Source: Hyphomonadaceae bacterium JAD_PAG50586_4
GTDB lineage: Bacteria; Pseudomonadota; Alphaproteobacteria; Caulobacterales; Aquidulcibacteraceae
Reading direction: 5' to 3'
Length of the DNA stretch: 64,000 nt
Assembly (NCBI GenBank): GCA_023242925.1
Contig: CP096134.1
Span: 2,933,501 to 2,997,500, forward strand
Every line of letters starts with the position of its first letter. Position 1 is the first letter of the stretch. Shown in pieces: positions 28,326-36,581 of the stretch. Under the pieces are notes generated by a model, which saw only the letters and a program-made list of their open reading frames with translations, had not been told where the DNA came from and did not search any database. The position numbers and the translations under genes are program-made.

Positions 28326-28874
28326 ATGAAACACCAATCCGCTCTCCGCGCCGTGTTGCTGGCCAGCGTGCTGGCGTTTGCGCCGGCCGCAATCGCCCAA
28401 ACCGGCGAACGCTTCCTCGTTGCTGAGGTGGTAAATCCCAACCCACAAGGCGACGTGCTCGAAGTCGCCGCCGCCACCGGCCAGTTCACCCGCTTCCTCG
28501 AAGCCGTGGAAGCCGCAGGCTACCAGGAGACGCTGCGCGGCGAGGGCCCCTTTACAATCTTCGCGCCCACAGACGACGCCTTCGCGCGAATGGATCGGCG
28601 CGAAGTGAACCGCCTAATGGACCCGCGCAATCGCGAAGAATTGTTGGCGCTGCTCGCCTATCACGTCGTGCCCGAACGCGTGACCACCGAAAGTATGGGC
28701 GGTCGCAGCGCACGCCTCGAAGCTTCAAACGGCTATCGGGTGACACTCGACGCCAGCGACGGCCTGCGCATCAACGACCAGCTCGTTGTCATGCAAGACA
28801 TCGAAGCCTCCAACGGCGTGATCCAAGGCATCAATACGGTGCTCGCGCCGCCCAGCCTTGTCGCCAGCCGTTAG
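28326..28874 (+). CDS. Secreted fasciclin (FAS1) domain protein
   Basis: 182 residues: signal peptide (MKHQSALRAVLLASVLAFA, cleavage after AIAQ near residue 24) then a single FAS1 domain. Hallmarks are FTRFLEAVEAAGYQETL, the H1 motif GPFTIFAPTDDAFARM, LLALLAYHVVPERV, and the H2-like VIQGINTVLAPP. FAS1 proteins mediate adhesion or surface interactions. ATG 28320 is an alternative start two codons earlier. Its stop overlaps that of the convergent glutaminase gene by 4 bp. Confidence 0.9.
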   Translation: MKHQSALRAVLLASVLAFAPAAIAQTGERFLVAEVVNPNPQGDVLEVAAATGQFTRFLEAVEAAGYQETLRGEGPFTIFAPTDDAFARMDRREVNRLMDPRNREELLALLAYHVVPERVTTESMGGRSARLEASNGYRVTLDASDGLRINDQLVVMQDIEASNGVIQGINTVLAPPSLVASR

Positions 28875-30673
28875 TTGCCAAGCGACCTGATTTCGTTGTT
28901 CGCAGCACGCAAGCGTTCAGCGAAATCTCGGCTGAGATTGGCGAAGATCGTCAGCAACAACCTCGGATGCGTTTCCGAGAGCGCCATCATCTCCTCGATC
29001 GAAAACCCGTAAGCGATCACACGGCCATCGGCGATCACATCGGCCGAGCGCGGGCTGCCGTCGAGCAACGCCATCTCACCGACGCACCCGCCCGCGCCGA
29101 TCGTCGCCACGCGCACCGTACGCGCGCCGGCCAAGTTGAGCTGCACGCTCGCCGCCCCTTGCGCGATCACAAAGAACAAACGCCCCACTTCGCCCTCGCG
29201 CACCAAATGCTGGCCCGCTTCGAACGAGAAGGGCTTTGCCAACCGCTCCAGCGCTTGCAGATCGCCCGCGCTCGACCCCGCGAACAAATCAATACTCTTC
29301 AACGACAAGCGCGAGGCGCCAGTATGCGCGCCATCCGTCGCAATCAGCGCGTTCTCGCAATATTCCAGCGCCGCATCGCGATCCGCAAACAACGTGTTCG
29401 GCGCAGCCATCGAAGACAGCGCCTCGCGCAATGGATCGCGCGCGTTTGCAAAGATGAGCGCGCCCTTTCGCGACGCAGCGTACGTCCGCGCCAGCATCGT
29501 GCAGGCGGCGAGATCAATGTCGTACACGCGCCGCATATCGACGACGAGCCAATCCACCTGCGGCAACACCTCGTCGATCCGCCGCACCAAACGCTCAGCC
29601 GCGCCAAAGAACAACGCGCCTTGCGCTTCTAGCAAACCAATCCGCGCGCCCTCGCGCGCCAACACCTCGCGCTCCGAGGCCGTCCGCGCACGCTTGGAGC
29701 GCACCGAAAGCGCACTCGCTTCGCCGCGGATGGCGGCACTACTTTGCGGCGCGCTCCGGAAAGCGTGCAGTCCGAAATCGGCAACTATGCGTTTGCAGGC
29801 CGCAATCGCGCGTATGGAATTGCCGAAGCGATCGAGCGGCGGCGAGTACGCCGAAATCCCAATCTGCCCCGGCACGATCGCCGCGATCGAACCTGACACG
29901 CCGCTCTTGGCCGGAATGCCAACCTCGTACGACCACTGCCCGGCGTAATTATACATCCCGCACGAATGCATCACTGTCAGCACGTCGTGCACATATTCCG
30001 CCGCCAGCGCGCGTTGGCCCGTGAGCGGATTGATCCCGCCGTTCGCCAACGTCGCCGCCATCGCCGCCAGATCGCGCACGCTGACCAGCACCGAGCATTG
30101 GCTGAAATAGAGATCGAGAATTTGATCCGCGTCGCCGGAGATCATCTCCGCTTGACTCATGATCGACGCGATCACGCGATTGCGCGCGCCCGTATCGCGC
30201 TCCGAACGAAACACCGCTTCGTCAAACTTCAGTTTGCGCCCCGCAAAGCGCGACAACAGATCGAGCACGCTTTGGCGCCGCGCCGCATAGCTCTCGCCCT
30301 TCACCAGCGCCGTCACCGCGATCGCGCCCGCATTCACCATCGGATTGAACGGGCGATTGTTCACCTCATCCATCACCGTCGAATTGAATGCATCTCCCGT
30401 CGGCTCGACGCCGACATGCTTCAGCACCGTCTCACGCCCGTACTCTTGCAACGCCAGCCCGTACAAAAATGGCTTCGACACCGATTGAATCGTGAATGGC
30501 AAATCCGCGTCGCCGACAGCATACGTCTTTCCATCGAGCGCGGTGATCGCGATCGCCAAGCTCGCAGGATTGGCTTTCGCCAGCTCCGGAATATAGGTCG
30601 CGACCTCGCCACCCTCGATCTGGCGGACATCGTTCAGCAAATCATTGAGATACGCGCGGATCGGGCTGGCCAT
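28871..30673 (-). CDS. glsA: Glutaminase fused to STAS and cyclic-nucleotide-binding domains
   Basis: 600 residues. Residues 1-310 are a serine-type glutaminase (beta-lactamase fold): active-site SVSKPF near 64, NPMVNAGAI, YNYAGQWSYEVGIPAKSGVSGS. Residues about 335-440 look like a STAS domain (VDWLVVDMRRVYDIDLAACTML). Residues about 455-590 are a cNMP-binding domain (FSFEAGQHLVREGEVGRLFFVI, GGCVGEMALLDGSPRSADVIA). A standard bacterial glutaminase is only about 310 residues, so this is a three-domain fusion; it converts Gln to Glu plus ammonia. Regulation by a cyclic nucleotide is inference. Confidence 0.93.
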   Translation of the reverse strand: MASPIRAYLNDLLNDVRQIEGGEVATYIPELAKANPASLAIAITALDGKTYAVGDADLPFTIQSVSKPFLYGLALQEYGRETVLKHVGVEPTGDAFNSTVMDEVNNRPFNPMVNAGAIAVTALVKGESYAARRQSVLDLLSRFAGRKLKFDEAVFRSERDTGARNRVIASIMSQAEMISGDADQILDLYFSQCSVLVSVRDLAAMAATLANGGINPLTGQRALAAEYVHDVLTVMHSCGMYNYAGQWSYEVGIPAKSGVSGSIAAIVPGQIGISAYSPPLDRFGNSIRAIAACKRIVADFGLHAFRSAPQSSAAIRGEASALSVRSKRARTASEREVLAREGARIGLLEAQGALFFGAAERLVRRIDEVLPQVDWLVVDMRRVYDIDLAACTMLARTYAASRKGALIFANARDPLREALSSMAAPNTLFADRDAALEYCENALIATDGAHTGASRLSLKSIDLFAGSSAGDLQALERLAKPFSFEAGQHLVREGEVGRLFFVIAQGAASVQLNLAGARTVRVATIGAGGCVGEMALLDGSPRSADVIADGRVIAYGFSIEEMMALSETHPRLLLTIFANLSRDFAERLRAANNEIRSLGN

Positions 30674-30765
30674 GCTCGCGCGCCCTCCCGCACGCGAGCG
30701 CGAAGCTAGCGTGGCGACTGGACCACCGAAGCGTCATGAGTTCCTGTGATTTCAGCGTGAACCAA

Positions 30766-30788
30766 CGGCGCCCTTGTTTTGGGCGCCG
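30766..30788. terminator. GC-rich hairpin downstream of channel gene
   Basis: Perfect 8-bp arms CGGCGCCC (30766-30773) and GGGCGCCG (30781-30788) enclose a 7-base T-rich loop, 35 bp past the channel stop and before the glutaminase start. The minus strand has no clear T run after the stem, so termination is likely but not certain. Confidence 0.5.
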
Positions 30789-30822
30789 CCAGCGCGCACC
30801 GCCCAAAAGCGATGCTTCAGCT

Positions 30823-31737
30823 TTACGTCGCGGGCGGTCCGCGCAACGCGGCCACCTCAGCCCGCAACGCCCGCACCTCCTCCAGGATGCGCTGCTGCAC
30901 GACCGCGGCGTCCTCCTGTGCGGTCGCGATCTCGCCGACCTCTTCCTGCACTTCTTCGATCTCGTCCTTGATCTCTTCCTGCGGCGCTTGCTGAACAGCT
31001 TCGACGATCACACCGACGAAGAGATTCAAGACGGCGAACGCGGCGATCACCGTGAAGCTCATCACGAAGAACCACGCGAACGGATAATTCGGCTGCAACC
31101 GCGCGATCGTGTCGCCCCACCCGTCAAACTGCGACAGCGCAAACAGCGACAGCGCGCTCTCGCCAAGATCGCGGAAGCCGTCTTCGTTGTGGAAGAGCGT
31201 CGTCGCCATCACGGCGCCGATATAGAAAACGATCGAAAGGATCGCGAACGTCGCCAGGATGCCAGGCATCGCGCTGAACAACGCTTCCACCACGCGCCGC
31301 ATTTGCGGCACTGCGCTGATCAAGCGGAAAACTCGCACCACGCGCAACGTCCGCAGCGCAGAGATCGCCGGGTTCACCGCAATGTAGCTGAGCCCGACAA
31401 CGATCATGTCGAACCAATTCCATCCGCTCGCGAAATAGCGCCGCGGACCCGTCGCGAAAAATTCGAGCACGAGTTCGGCGGTGAATATCCAGAGGAAGTA
31501 CATATTCCACAGCTCAATTTGAGCGTGGTACGGATTGGTTTCGCCGTAATGTGCGTCGTAGCCCAGGATCGCCGCGTTCGCGACGATGCAGAGCAATATG
31601 AAAATATCCCAGACGGGATTTTTCGTTAGCCAACGGAACAGCGGAATGCCGCCGCGATCCTTACGCTTGGCCTTCTTGCGCGCTGGCGCTGCTGCGCTTG
31701 TGGGTGCGCCTTCTGCGCTTACGGTCGCGTCCGTCAT
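30823..31737 (-). CDS. Voltage-gated cation channel (NaChBac/CavMr type, one-domain)
   Basis: 304 residues: a basic N-terminus, six TM helices, then a coiled-coil tail (about 250-300, EEIKDEIEEVQEEVGEI). S4 reads LRTLRVVRVFRL with regularly spaced Arg, so it is voltage sensing. The pore loop is LFALSQFDGWGDTIARL; by alignment with NavAb (TLESWS) the selectivity filter is QFDGWGD. It has Asp in place of the ring Glu, Gly next to it and a second Asp four residues on, resembling Ca-selective CavAb (TLDDWSD) and CavMr (TLEGWVD). Ca selectivity is inferred. It forms tetramers in known relatives. Confidence 0.88.
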   Translation of the reverse strand: MTDATVSAEGAPTSAAAPARKKAKRKDRGGIPLFRWLTKNPVWDIFILLCIVANAAILGYDAHYGETNPYHAQIELWNMYFLWIFTAELVLEFFATGPRRYFASGWNWFDMIVVGLSYIAVNPAISALRTLRVVRVFRLISAVPQMRRVVEALFSAMPGILATFAILSIVFYIGAVMATTLFHNEDGFRDLGESALSLFALSQFDGWGDTIARLQPNYPFAWFFVMSFTVIAAFAVLNLFVGVIVEAVQQAPQEEIKDEIEEVQEEVGEIATAQEDAAVVQQRILEEVRALRAEVAALRGPPAT

Positions 31738-32254
31738 GTCGATCCCCTGCTCGCCGGCGTCCCAATTCCGGCGCGCCCGAAGCTAGCGCTTTGGTCGCCT
31801 CGGAGGAAACGCAAACACGCGATCGATCCGGCTCAGCAAGGGGGTTCGCGGCCTGTTCTGGCGACGATGTCGGCAATTCGAGGAAGCTTGGCCGGGCGTG
31901 TGGGGCCGCGCGCGCCAAGATCGAGACCAGCGCGGCGGCGTCGCATCGCGAAAGCCACGCCCCGAAGCCGTGCGCGCAGGCGGCGCGCCTTGGGTTTGAT
32001 GTAAGCATCCATAGAATGTGCGCCTTCGACGCGCGCTGACTGGCAAAGATCGCGGTGCGATCACAGGAGAACCGTTCAGCGTAGTAAACAATAGCGCAAG
32101 ATTGGGTTTTATCCAATCACAATTCACACACGACCCATATCAACACTTGCGAATACTAATTCTAGGCCAATCTGTATTCCAATCAATTTGAGCAATCGCC
32201 ACCAAAGGGAACAAGTGCGCCGCTTACTCATTGTTAGGTTCGGGAACAGGACCA
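31738..32254. other. 517-bp intergenic region between channel and RHH gene
   Basis: No convincing gene. The left part is GC-rich and carries short minus-strand open frames without family signal. The right 170 bp are notably AT-rich and hold the promoter region of the downstream RHH gene. They contain GATTGG at 32100-32105 and CCAATC at 32113-32118, 32167-32172 and 32179-32184; the first two form an inverted repeat and the last two lie 12 bp apart. Confidence 0.55.
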
Positions 32255-32497
32255 ATGACCGAACTTACACGCGGCGAACGCCTTCAAATCACGCTCTCCG
32301 AGGAAGAGCTCCGTGCGCTGGACGATTGGCGTTTCGCCAAGCGTATGCCCAGCCGGGCCTCAGCCGTGCGCGAGCTGCTGCGACGCGGGCTGGCCGGTGA
32401 AGGATTTGATCTGGCGCACAATGGGCAAAAATCCGTCAGCTTCGGCGTGACCGAGCACACGAACGGATCGATGAAAGACGGCGAGTCCGGCGCTTAG
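32255..32497 (+). CDS. Ribbon-helix-helix DNA-binding protein
   Basis: 80 residues from ATG 32255 (AGGA a few bases upstream; an in-frame start 8 codons earlier is less likely). The N-terminal 45 residues fit a CopG/Arc fold: strand RLQITLSEEELRALDDWR, then helix 2 RASAVRELLRRGL. The C-terminus is polar. RHH proteins dimerise and bind short operator repeats. It stands alone, without a toxin partner. Its stop overlaps the convergent CHAP gene by 4 bp. Confidence 0.8.
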   Translation: MTELTRGERLQITLSEEELRALDDWRFAKRMPSRASAVRELLRRGLAGEGFDLAHNGQKSVSFGVTEHTNGSMKDGESGA

Positions 32498-33175
32498 CCG
32501 ACGGGAACGGCCGCTTCGTTGGCATTGGCCGACGCTTGCTCAAGCGCGGCCACATCCGCCTCGGCTTGAGCCTCAGCCGTCAGCACATTGAGGATGAAGC
32601 CCTGCACGTTGTAGCGGCGCACGCCCCACTGACGGGTGGGGATATTCCACACCTGGACTTCGCTCCAATCGCCGGCTTCCGACACATCGCGGATCGGAAC
32701 GTCGCGGGTGATCTCGCCAGCGTTCAGCCAATTGGCGTGATCGACGATGATCATGCGCGACGAGACGACTTCCGTCACAACGGCGACGTGGCCGCGCGCC
32801 GTGGTGTTGTAACCTTCAAGCACCAGCACAGCGCGCTCTTGGGGCGCTTGCGTGGTTTCAAAGCGGCCAGAGGCTTGGCGCCACCACGTGTTGGCGTTGC
32901 CATAAATCTCAACACCGGATCTCGTTGCGCGCGAACGGCACGCATTGCAGGCGCGCACGACGGTTGGTGACGCGCGCCACCGGCTCATATGCTTCGTCAG
33001 GCGCACGCTCAAACGCGACCGGCGCGAGCATGGCGTGTTCAGACGGCCCCTCGGCGACGCTCGGGTCGATGGCGAGATCCATCGACAACGGCGTCAGCGC
33101 GTTTGCTTCGGTCGGTGCGGCCGCGAGGCCGGCGATCGCTGCAGCAGCGAAGAGAAGCGCTTTCGTATCCAGCAT
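32494..33175 (-). CDS. Secreted CHAP-domain amidase-like protein (split by one frameshift), copy 1
   Basis: The signal peptide starts at ATG 33173-33175 (MLDTKALLFAAAAIAGLAA). The CHAP core begins RLQCVPFAR (catalytic Cys) and continues in another frame as SGVEIYGNANTWW, then GHVAVVTEV (catalytic His) and HANWLNAGEI. One extra base within GGATCTC (about 32920) accounts for the break; removing it gives FARNESGVEIYG, matching copy 2 (FARRESGVEIYG), and 226 residues. CHAP enzymes cleave peptide cross-links or stems in peptidoglycan. The Ala/Glu-rich C-terminal tail is unique to this copy. Confidence 0.8.
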
Positions 33176-33394
33176 GGCCTTAGGCCCAGGCGAGGCATTG
33201 CCCCAATGTGGGACACACAAACACGCCATTGCAGTTAAAGAAAGCCTAATTGACCAGCTGAACTCTTCGCAATGTTGAGATCATATGGTGAATATTCGCC
33301 TGCTAGACTACATCTAGACATAGGCGATGGGTAATATTGGTTAATTCTGCGACGTTAAGACATCGAGAAAGCTTAACGAGCGCGACGAAGACGC

Positions 33395-33981
33395 TTAGCC
33401 GCGCAGCTCCGCCATCAGCGTGAACGGGTGAATGAAGCCCTCGGCGACGTAAACCCGTCCGCCCCAATGATTTCCTGGGATGTGCCAGACGCGCACCTGG
33501 CTCCAATCATTGTTAGGCGAGACATCGATCACCGGTACGCCAACGCTGATCTCGCCGTTATTCAGCCAATTGGCCTGATCGACGCGAATGATCCGGCTGG
33601 ATTCCACGTGCGTGACCACGGCGACATGGCCGCGCGTAGTGGTGTTAAAGCCCCGCGTCACCAAAACAGCGCCCGGCGCGGGGAGTTTGAGCGCGGATAG
33701 CGCCCGGCCGCCTGATGCCACCAGGTATTGGCGTCGCCATAAATCTCCACGCCCGATTCCCGGCGCGCGAACGGCACGCATTGCAGGCGGGCGCGGGCAT
33801 CGGCGATCCGAGGCGGCGAATCCGGGTCAACCGGCGGGTGCGGGAGGCCCGCGATATTGCCATGCCGCCCCAGCGCGCCCGAGCTGATCGGGGCGGGGGT
33901 CGAGGCGCAGGCAGTCAAAACCGCCGCCATCAGTCCAAGCGCCAGCGCCCGGGCTGTCCGGTGTGTCCATAGAATCGACAT
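33395..33981 (-). CDS. CHAP-domain lipoprotein (split by one frameshift), copy 2
   Basis: Paralogue of the previous gene, 220 bp upstream of it in the same direction. From ATG 33979-33981 it has a lipobox (LTAC near residue 25), CHAP core RLQCVPFARRESGVEIYG with catalytic Cys, and GHVAVVTHV with catalytic His. The frame breaks after AAGRYPRS; adding one base to the TTT run at 33686-33688 gives RSKLPAPGAVLV and a 195-residue protein. Probably a peptidoglycan hydrolase anchored to the outer or inner membrane; the break is likely a sequencing error. Confidence 0.8.
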
Positions 33982-34091
33982 TTCGGGAGCGATCCTAACC
34001 CATGAGAGTTGGGATTGGATAAATGCGCCCTGGCGCCGCAGCGGCCGGTCTTGACCCAGGGGCGCAAAGCGGGCCACCCGATTTGTCCACA

Positions 34092-34637
34092 ATGTCCGGC
34101 GCCAAGACTTCCGAAATCATCGTCCGGCCCTGCTTCCAGCAGGACCTCCAATATGTGCAGCTGATCTACGCCCACCATTGCCTGACCGGGACCGGCACGT
34201 TCGAGATCGAACCGCCCTCACTAGACGAAATGACCGAGCGCTGGAGCAAAATCGTCGATCGCGGCTGGCCCTTCTTGGTGGCCTCCCCGCCCAGCGATTT
34301 CAGCCGCGTGCTGGGCTTTTGCTACGCCGCCCAATTCCGCGACCGCGCCGCCTATTCGAAAACCTTCGAAGTCTCGATCTACGCGGGCCCCACCACGATG
34401 GGACAAGGGATAGGCTCGCAAATGCTTGCACAATTACTCTCGCAACTTCGCGAAGACGGCGTGCGCGAGGTGCTGGCTGTCATCGGCGACAGCGCCAACG
34501 CCGGCTCCATTGGCCTGCATCAGAAGCTTGGCTTTCGCCGCGTCGGCACGATGACCAATGTCGGCGAGAAGTTCGGACGCCTGCTCGACGTCGTCATCAT
34601 GCAGCGCTCGCTGCCCGCGAAAGACGCTGGCGGCTGA
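34092..34637 (+). CDS. GNAT N-acetyltransferase, phosphinothricin-acetyltransferase-like
   Basis: 181 residues from ATG 34092 (MSGAKTSEIIVRP). It has the Pat/Bar pattern: IIVRPCFQQDLQYVQLIYAH, GTGTFEIEPP, WPFLVA, FEVSIYAGPTTMGQGIGSQM (acetyl-CoA loop QGIGS), then SIGLHQKLGFRRVGTM and GRLLDVVIMQR. Relatives acetylate phosphinothricin or methionine sulfoximine-like amino acids; the native substrate here is unknown. The upstream start at 34023 is rejected because it precedes the family N-terminus by 23 residues. Confidence 0.9.
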   Translation: MSGAKTSEIIVRPCFQQDLQYVQLIYAHHCLTGTGTFEIEPPSLDEMTERWSKIVDRGWPFLVASPPSDFSRVLGFCYAAQFRDRAAYSKTFEVSIYAGPTTMGQGIGSQMLAQLLSQLREDGVREVLAVIGDSANAGSIGLHQKLGFRRVGTMTNVGEKFGRLLDVVIMQRSLPAKDAGG

Positions 34638-34730
34638 TCGCGCCGCTGCTTCTGCAGGCGCCCTCCAGCGCAATTAAGAACTCGATAACCAAACTAACCA
34701 CATCCTTCATGTAGGTCAGGAGGGATCGCG

Positions 34731-35424
34731 ATGCTCTTACGCAAGCTCGTGGTCGTTGGGTTGGTAAGTTTCGTTAGTTTTGCGGCCAATATTGCAACCG
34801 CCGAAGATGCGGTCGGGCCGAGCGCTTCCTACGTTGGCATGAGCGGCGTCAGCTTCTCCGATCCAACGCAACCTTTTGAGTCCGATCGCTTTAGTTTGAG
34901 TGTCGGCGAAGCCAATGCGCCGCGCTTCAGCTTGAGTTCGCAAGCGCCATCGGCGCCGTCCGATCGAGACTTGCGCCGCTATGAACTGGCGGTCATCGCC
35001 CGCGCCACCTCTGATATCGACGTCTCTTTCGCGCAGAGCGAAGGCTTCGGCGTCAACGAGGACGGCGACGTTTCTCGCCGGTCGCGCGGTTCAGAACTGC
35101 GCCTCGGTCGCGGCCTGCGCAATCTCAGCCAAGAAAATCGCGAACCGCGCATGGAAGGTAGCTGGTACATCTTCGCCGCCTCCGAAGACGAAGCGCTGAC
35201 GTGGCAGCCCGGCCAACGCAATGCGTTCGGCAGCTCAGGTTCCTCGTTCGGTCTGCAAGAACGCGTGGAAATCGGCGACGTTCAAGCCGGCGTCACGTAC
35301 GAGATCTAATGGCTGGCAGGCGTCTTTGGCTTATGTTGAGCGCGAGTTCAGCATGCGCTCGGGCTCACGCACGATTAGCCAAGACGAGGACTTCACCGGC
35401 TTCACGCTAACCATGCGCCACTAG
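34731..35424 (+). CDS. Secreted beta-rich protein (split by one frameshift), copy 1
   Basis: Signal peptide (cleavage near ATAEDA, residue 25), then a Ser-rich region and a beta-rich C-terminal half: SRGSELRLGRGL, WYIFAASEDEALTWQPG, VEIGDVQAGVTYE. The frame stops at VTYEI, while the next frame continues NGWQASLAYVEREF to TMRH. One extra A at about 35304 (GAGATCT) explains this; removing it gives VTYESNGWQASLAYVERE, matching copy 2, and 230 residues. AGGAGGG precedes ATG 34731. Probably an outer-membrane or periplasmic barrel-like protein; no family recognised. Confidence 0.72.
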
Positions 35425-35522
35425 GGGCACTGCGTTCGCGGTTGCACAAAAGCTTAACTTCACGCGGAACCTGTGGCAGCCATTATGCATTGCTGCTTCG
35501 TAGGCACAGGGACGAGGCTGTC

Positions 35523-36200
35523 ATGGGTGGAATTAAGTTTCTCCGCACGGCTCTCGTCGCAAGCACAGCGCTTGCGGCGACCGTGATTGGCGTGACGTTC
35601 GCGAGCGCGCAGGACGCCGCGCCGGGCCAAATCGACTTTACCGACCCGGCGGCCGCCCTCTCCCAACCTGAAGCCCCAATCGTCGCGATGGACGTGCGGG
35701 ACGACCTACGTCCCCGCTTCGCCGCCCCGGCTCTCACACATGATGGTGAATCGCCGCGCCGCCTTGAGCTTGAGCTTGCCGCTGGCGGCGGAAATTCACC
35801 GATCGACGTCTCCATCGCCCAACGCGCAACACTCGGCGCCGATGGGAATGGCGACATTGACCGCAGCGGCCGCGGCTCTGAAGTCCGGATCGGCCAAGGC
35901 TTGGTGGATCGCCGCGAAAACAGTGAAAATAGCCGCGCCGTCTATATGTTTGTGGCTTCCGAAGACGAAGCGCTCACCTGGCAGCCGGGCGCGCGCAGTG
36001 AGTTCGGGGGCGCAGGCTCCTCGGTCGCGCTGCAGGACCGCGTCGAAGTCGGCGATATCTCCGCGGGCGTGACGTACGAGCAAAATGGCGTCCAGGCCTC
36101 GCTCGCCTACGTCGAGCGCGAGGAAAGCACCCGCGTCGGCCGCGAGAACTTCAACCAAGACCAAAGCTTCACCGGCGTCACGGTGACAATGCGCCGTTAA
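35523..36200 (+). CDS. Secreted beta-rich protein, copy 2
   Basis: 225-residue intact paralogue of the preceding gene. Signal peptide is about residues 1-29 (FASAQDA cleavage). It shares DVSIAQ, GSEVRIGQGLVD, MFVASEDEALTWQPG, VALQDRVEVGDISAGVTYEQNG and ends TGVTVTMRR. The strongly shared C-terminal 90 residues alternate polar and hydrophobic residues as in beta-barrel strands; the N-terminal 60 residues differ. ATG 35523 fits the signal peptide. Function unknown; the tandem pair may be alternative surface proteins. Confidence 0.75.
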   Translation: MGGIKFLRTALVASTALAATVIGVTFASAQDAAPGQIDFTDPAAALSQPEAPIVAMDVRDDLRPRFAAPALTHDGESPRRLELELAAGGGNSPIDVSIAQRATLGADGNGDIDRSGRGSEVRIGQGLVDRRENSENSRAVYMFVASEDEALTWQPGARSEFGGAGSSVALQDRVEVGDISAGVTYEQNGVQASLAYVEREESTRVGRENFNQDQSFTGVTVTMRR

Positions 36201-36245
36201 GCGCCCGGCACGGTAAACGTGCATTAGTCTTGCATCGCGCCTTTC

Positions 36246-36404
36246 ATGGCCCCGCCGAACTTCAAGTCTCAGGTCCGCGCCCACCGCCGCCGCCGCGCCT
36301 TTGCGGACTTCCGCCGCCGCGTCTGGATCGGCCGCTGGTTTCTGCTCAGAACCGCCGCGGCGGTGACTTTGGCCTATTTCGTCTCGAAGTGGCTCGCCGG
36401 CTAA
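36246..36404 (+). CDS. Small basic single-TM membrane protein
   Basis: 52 residues from ATG 36246 to TAA 36402-36404. The N-terminal half is very basic (VRAHRRRRAFADFRRRVWIG), the C-terminal half a hydrophobic helix (WFLLRTAAAVTLAYFVSKWL). The positive-inside rule puts the basic part in the cytosol, possibly near nucleic acid or lipid head groups. It lies between a secreted-protein gene and nrdB. Coding is supported by the sharp charged/hydrophobic split rather than by recognised homology. Confidence 0.55.
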   Translation: MAPPNFKSQVRAHRRRRAFADFRRRVWIGRWFLLRTAAAVTLAYFVSKWLAG

Positions 36405-36511
36405 TTCTCCACAGACCACGGCCCCTCGCCAGCTTTCGCCGGCCCTGAATCATTGCATGGTCCCGATCGGGCGGCTGGTAACCTTTCTTAAAGGCGACTC
36501 GCGCCCAAATA

Positions 36512-36557
36512 GCCTAGATATGGTGGCTCTCGCGCCACTAAATCCCTACATCTAGGC
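36512..36557. promoter_or_regulatory. Two candidate NrdR boxes upstream of nrdB
   Basis: Box 1 CCTAGATATGGTG (36513-36525) matches the recalled consensus AC(A/T)ATATAT(A/T)GTG at most positions. Box 2 CCTACATCTAGG (36545-36556) is a near-palindrome with CCTA/TAGG arms. They start 32 bp apart, about three helical turns, the spacing known for paired NrdR boxes, and end about 25 bp before nrdB. NrdR represses ribonucleotide reductase genes when dATP is plentiful. Confidence 0.5.
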
Positions 36558-36581
36558 GACGTTCCGGACTGGAGACGATTT

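Noticed and set aside
31661-32116. Minus-strand 151-codon frame upstream of the channel
   Set aside because: Composition is Arg/Ser/Ala noise, it overlaps the channel's N-terminus and has no recognisable domain.
33340-33362. CtrA-like TTAA...TTAA motif upstream of the CHAP genes
   Set aside because: The spacing is 10 bases rather than the required 7.
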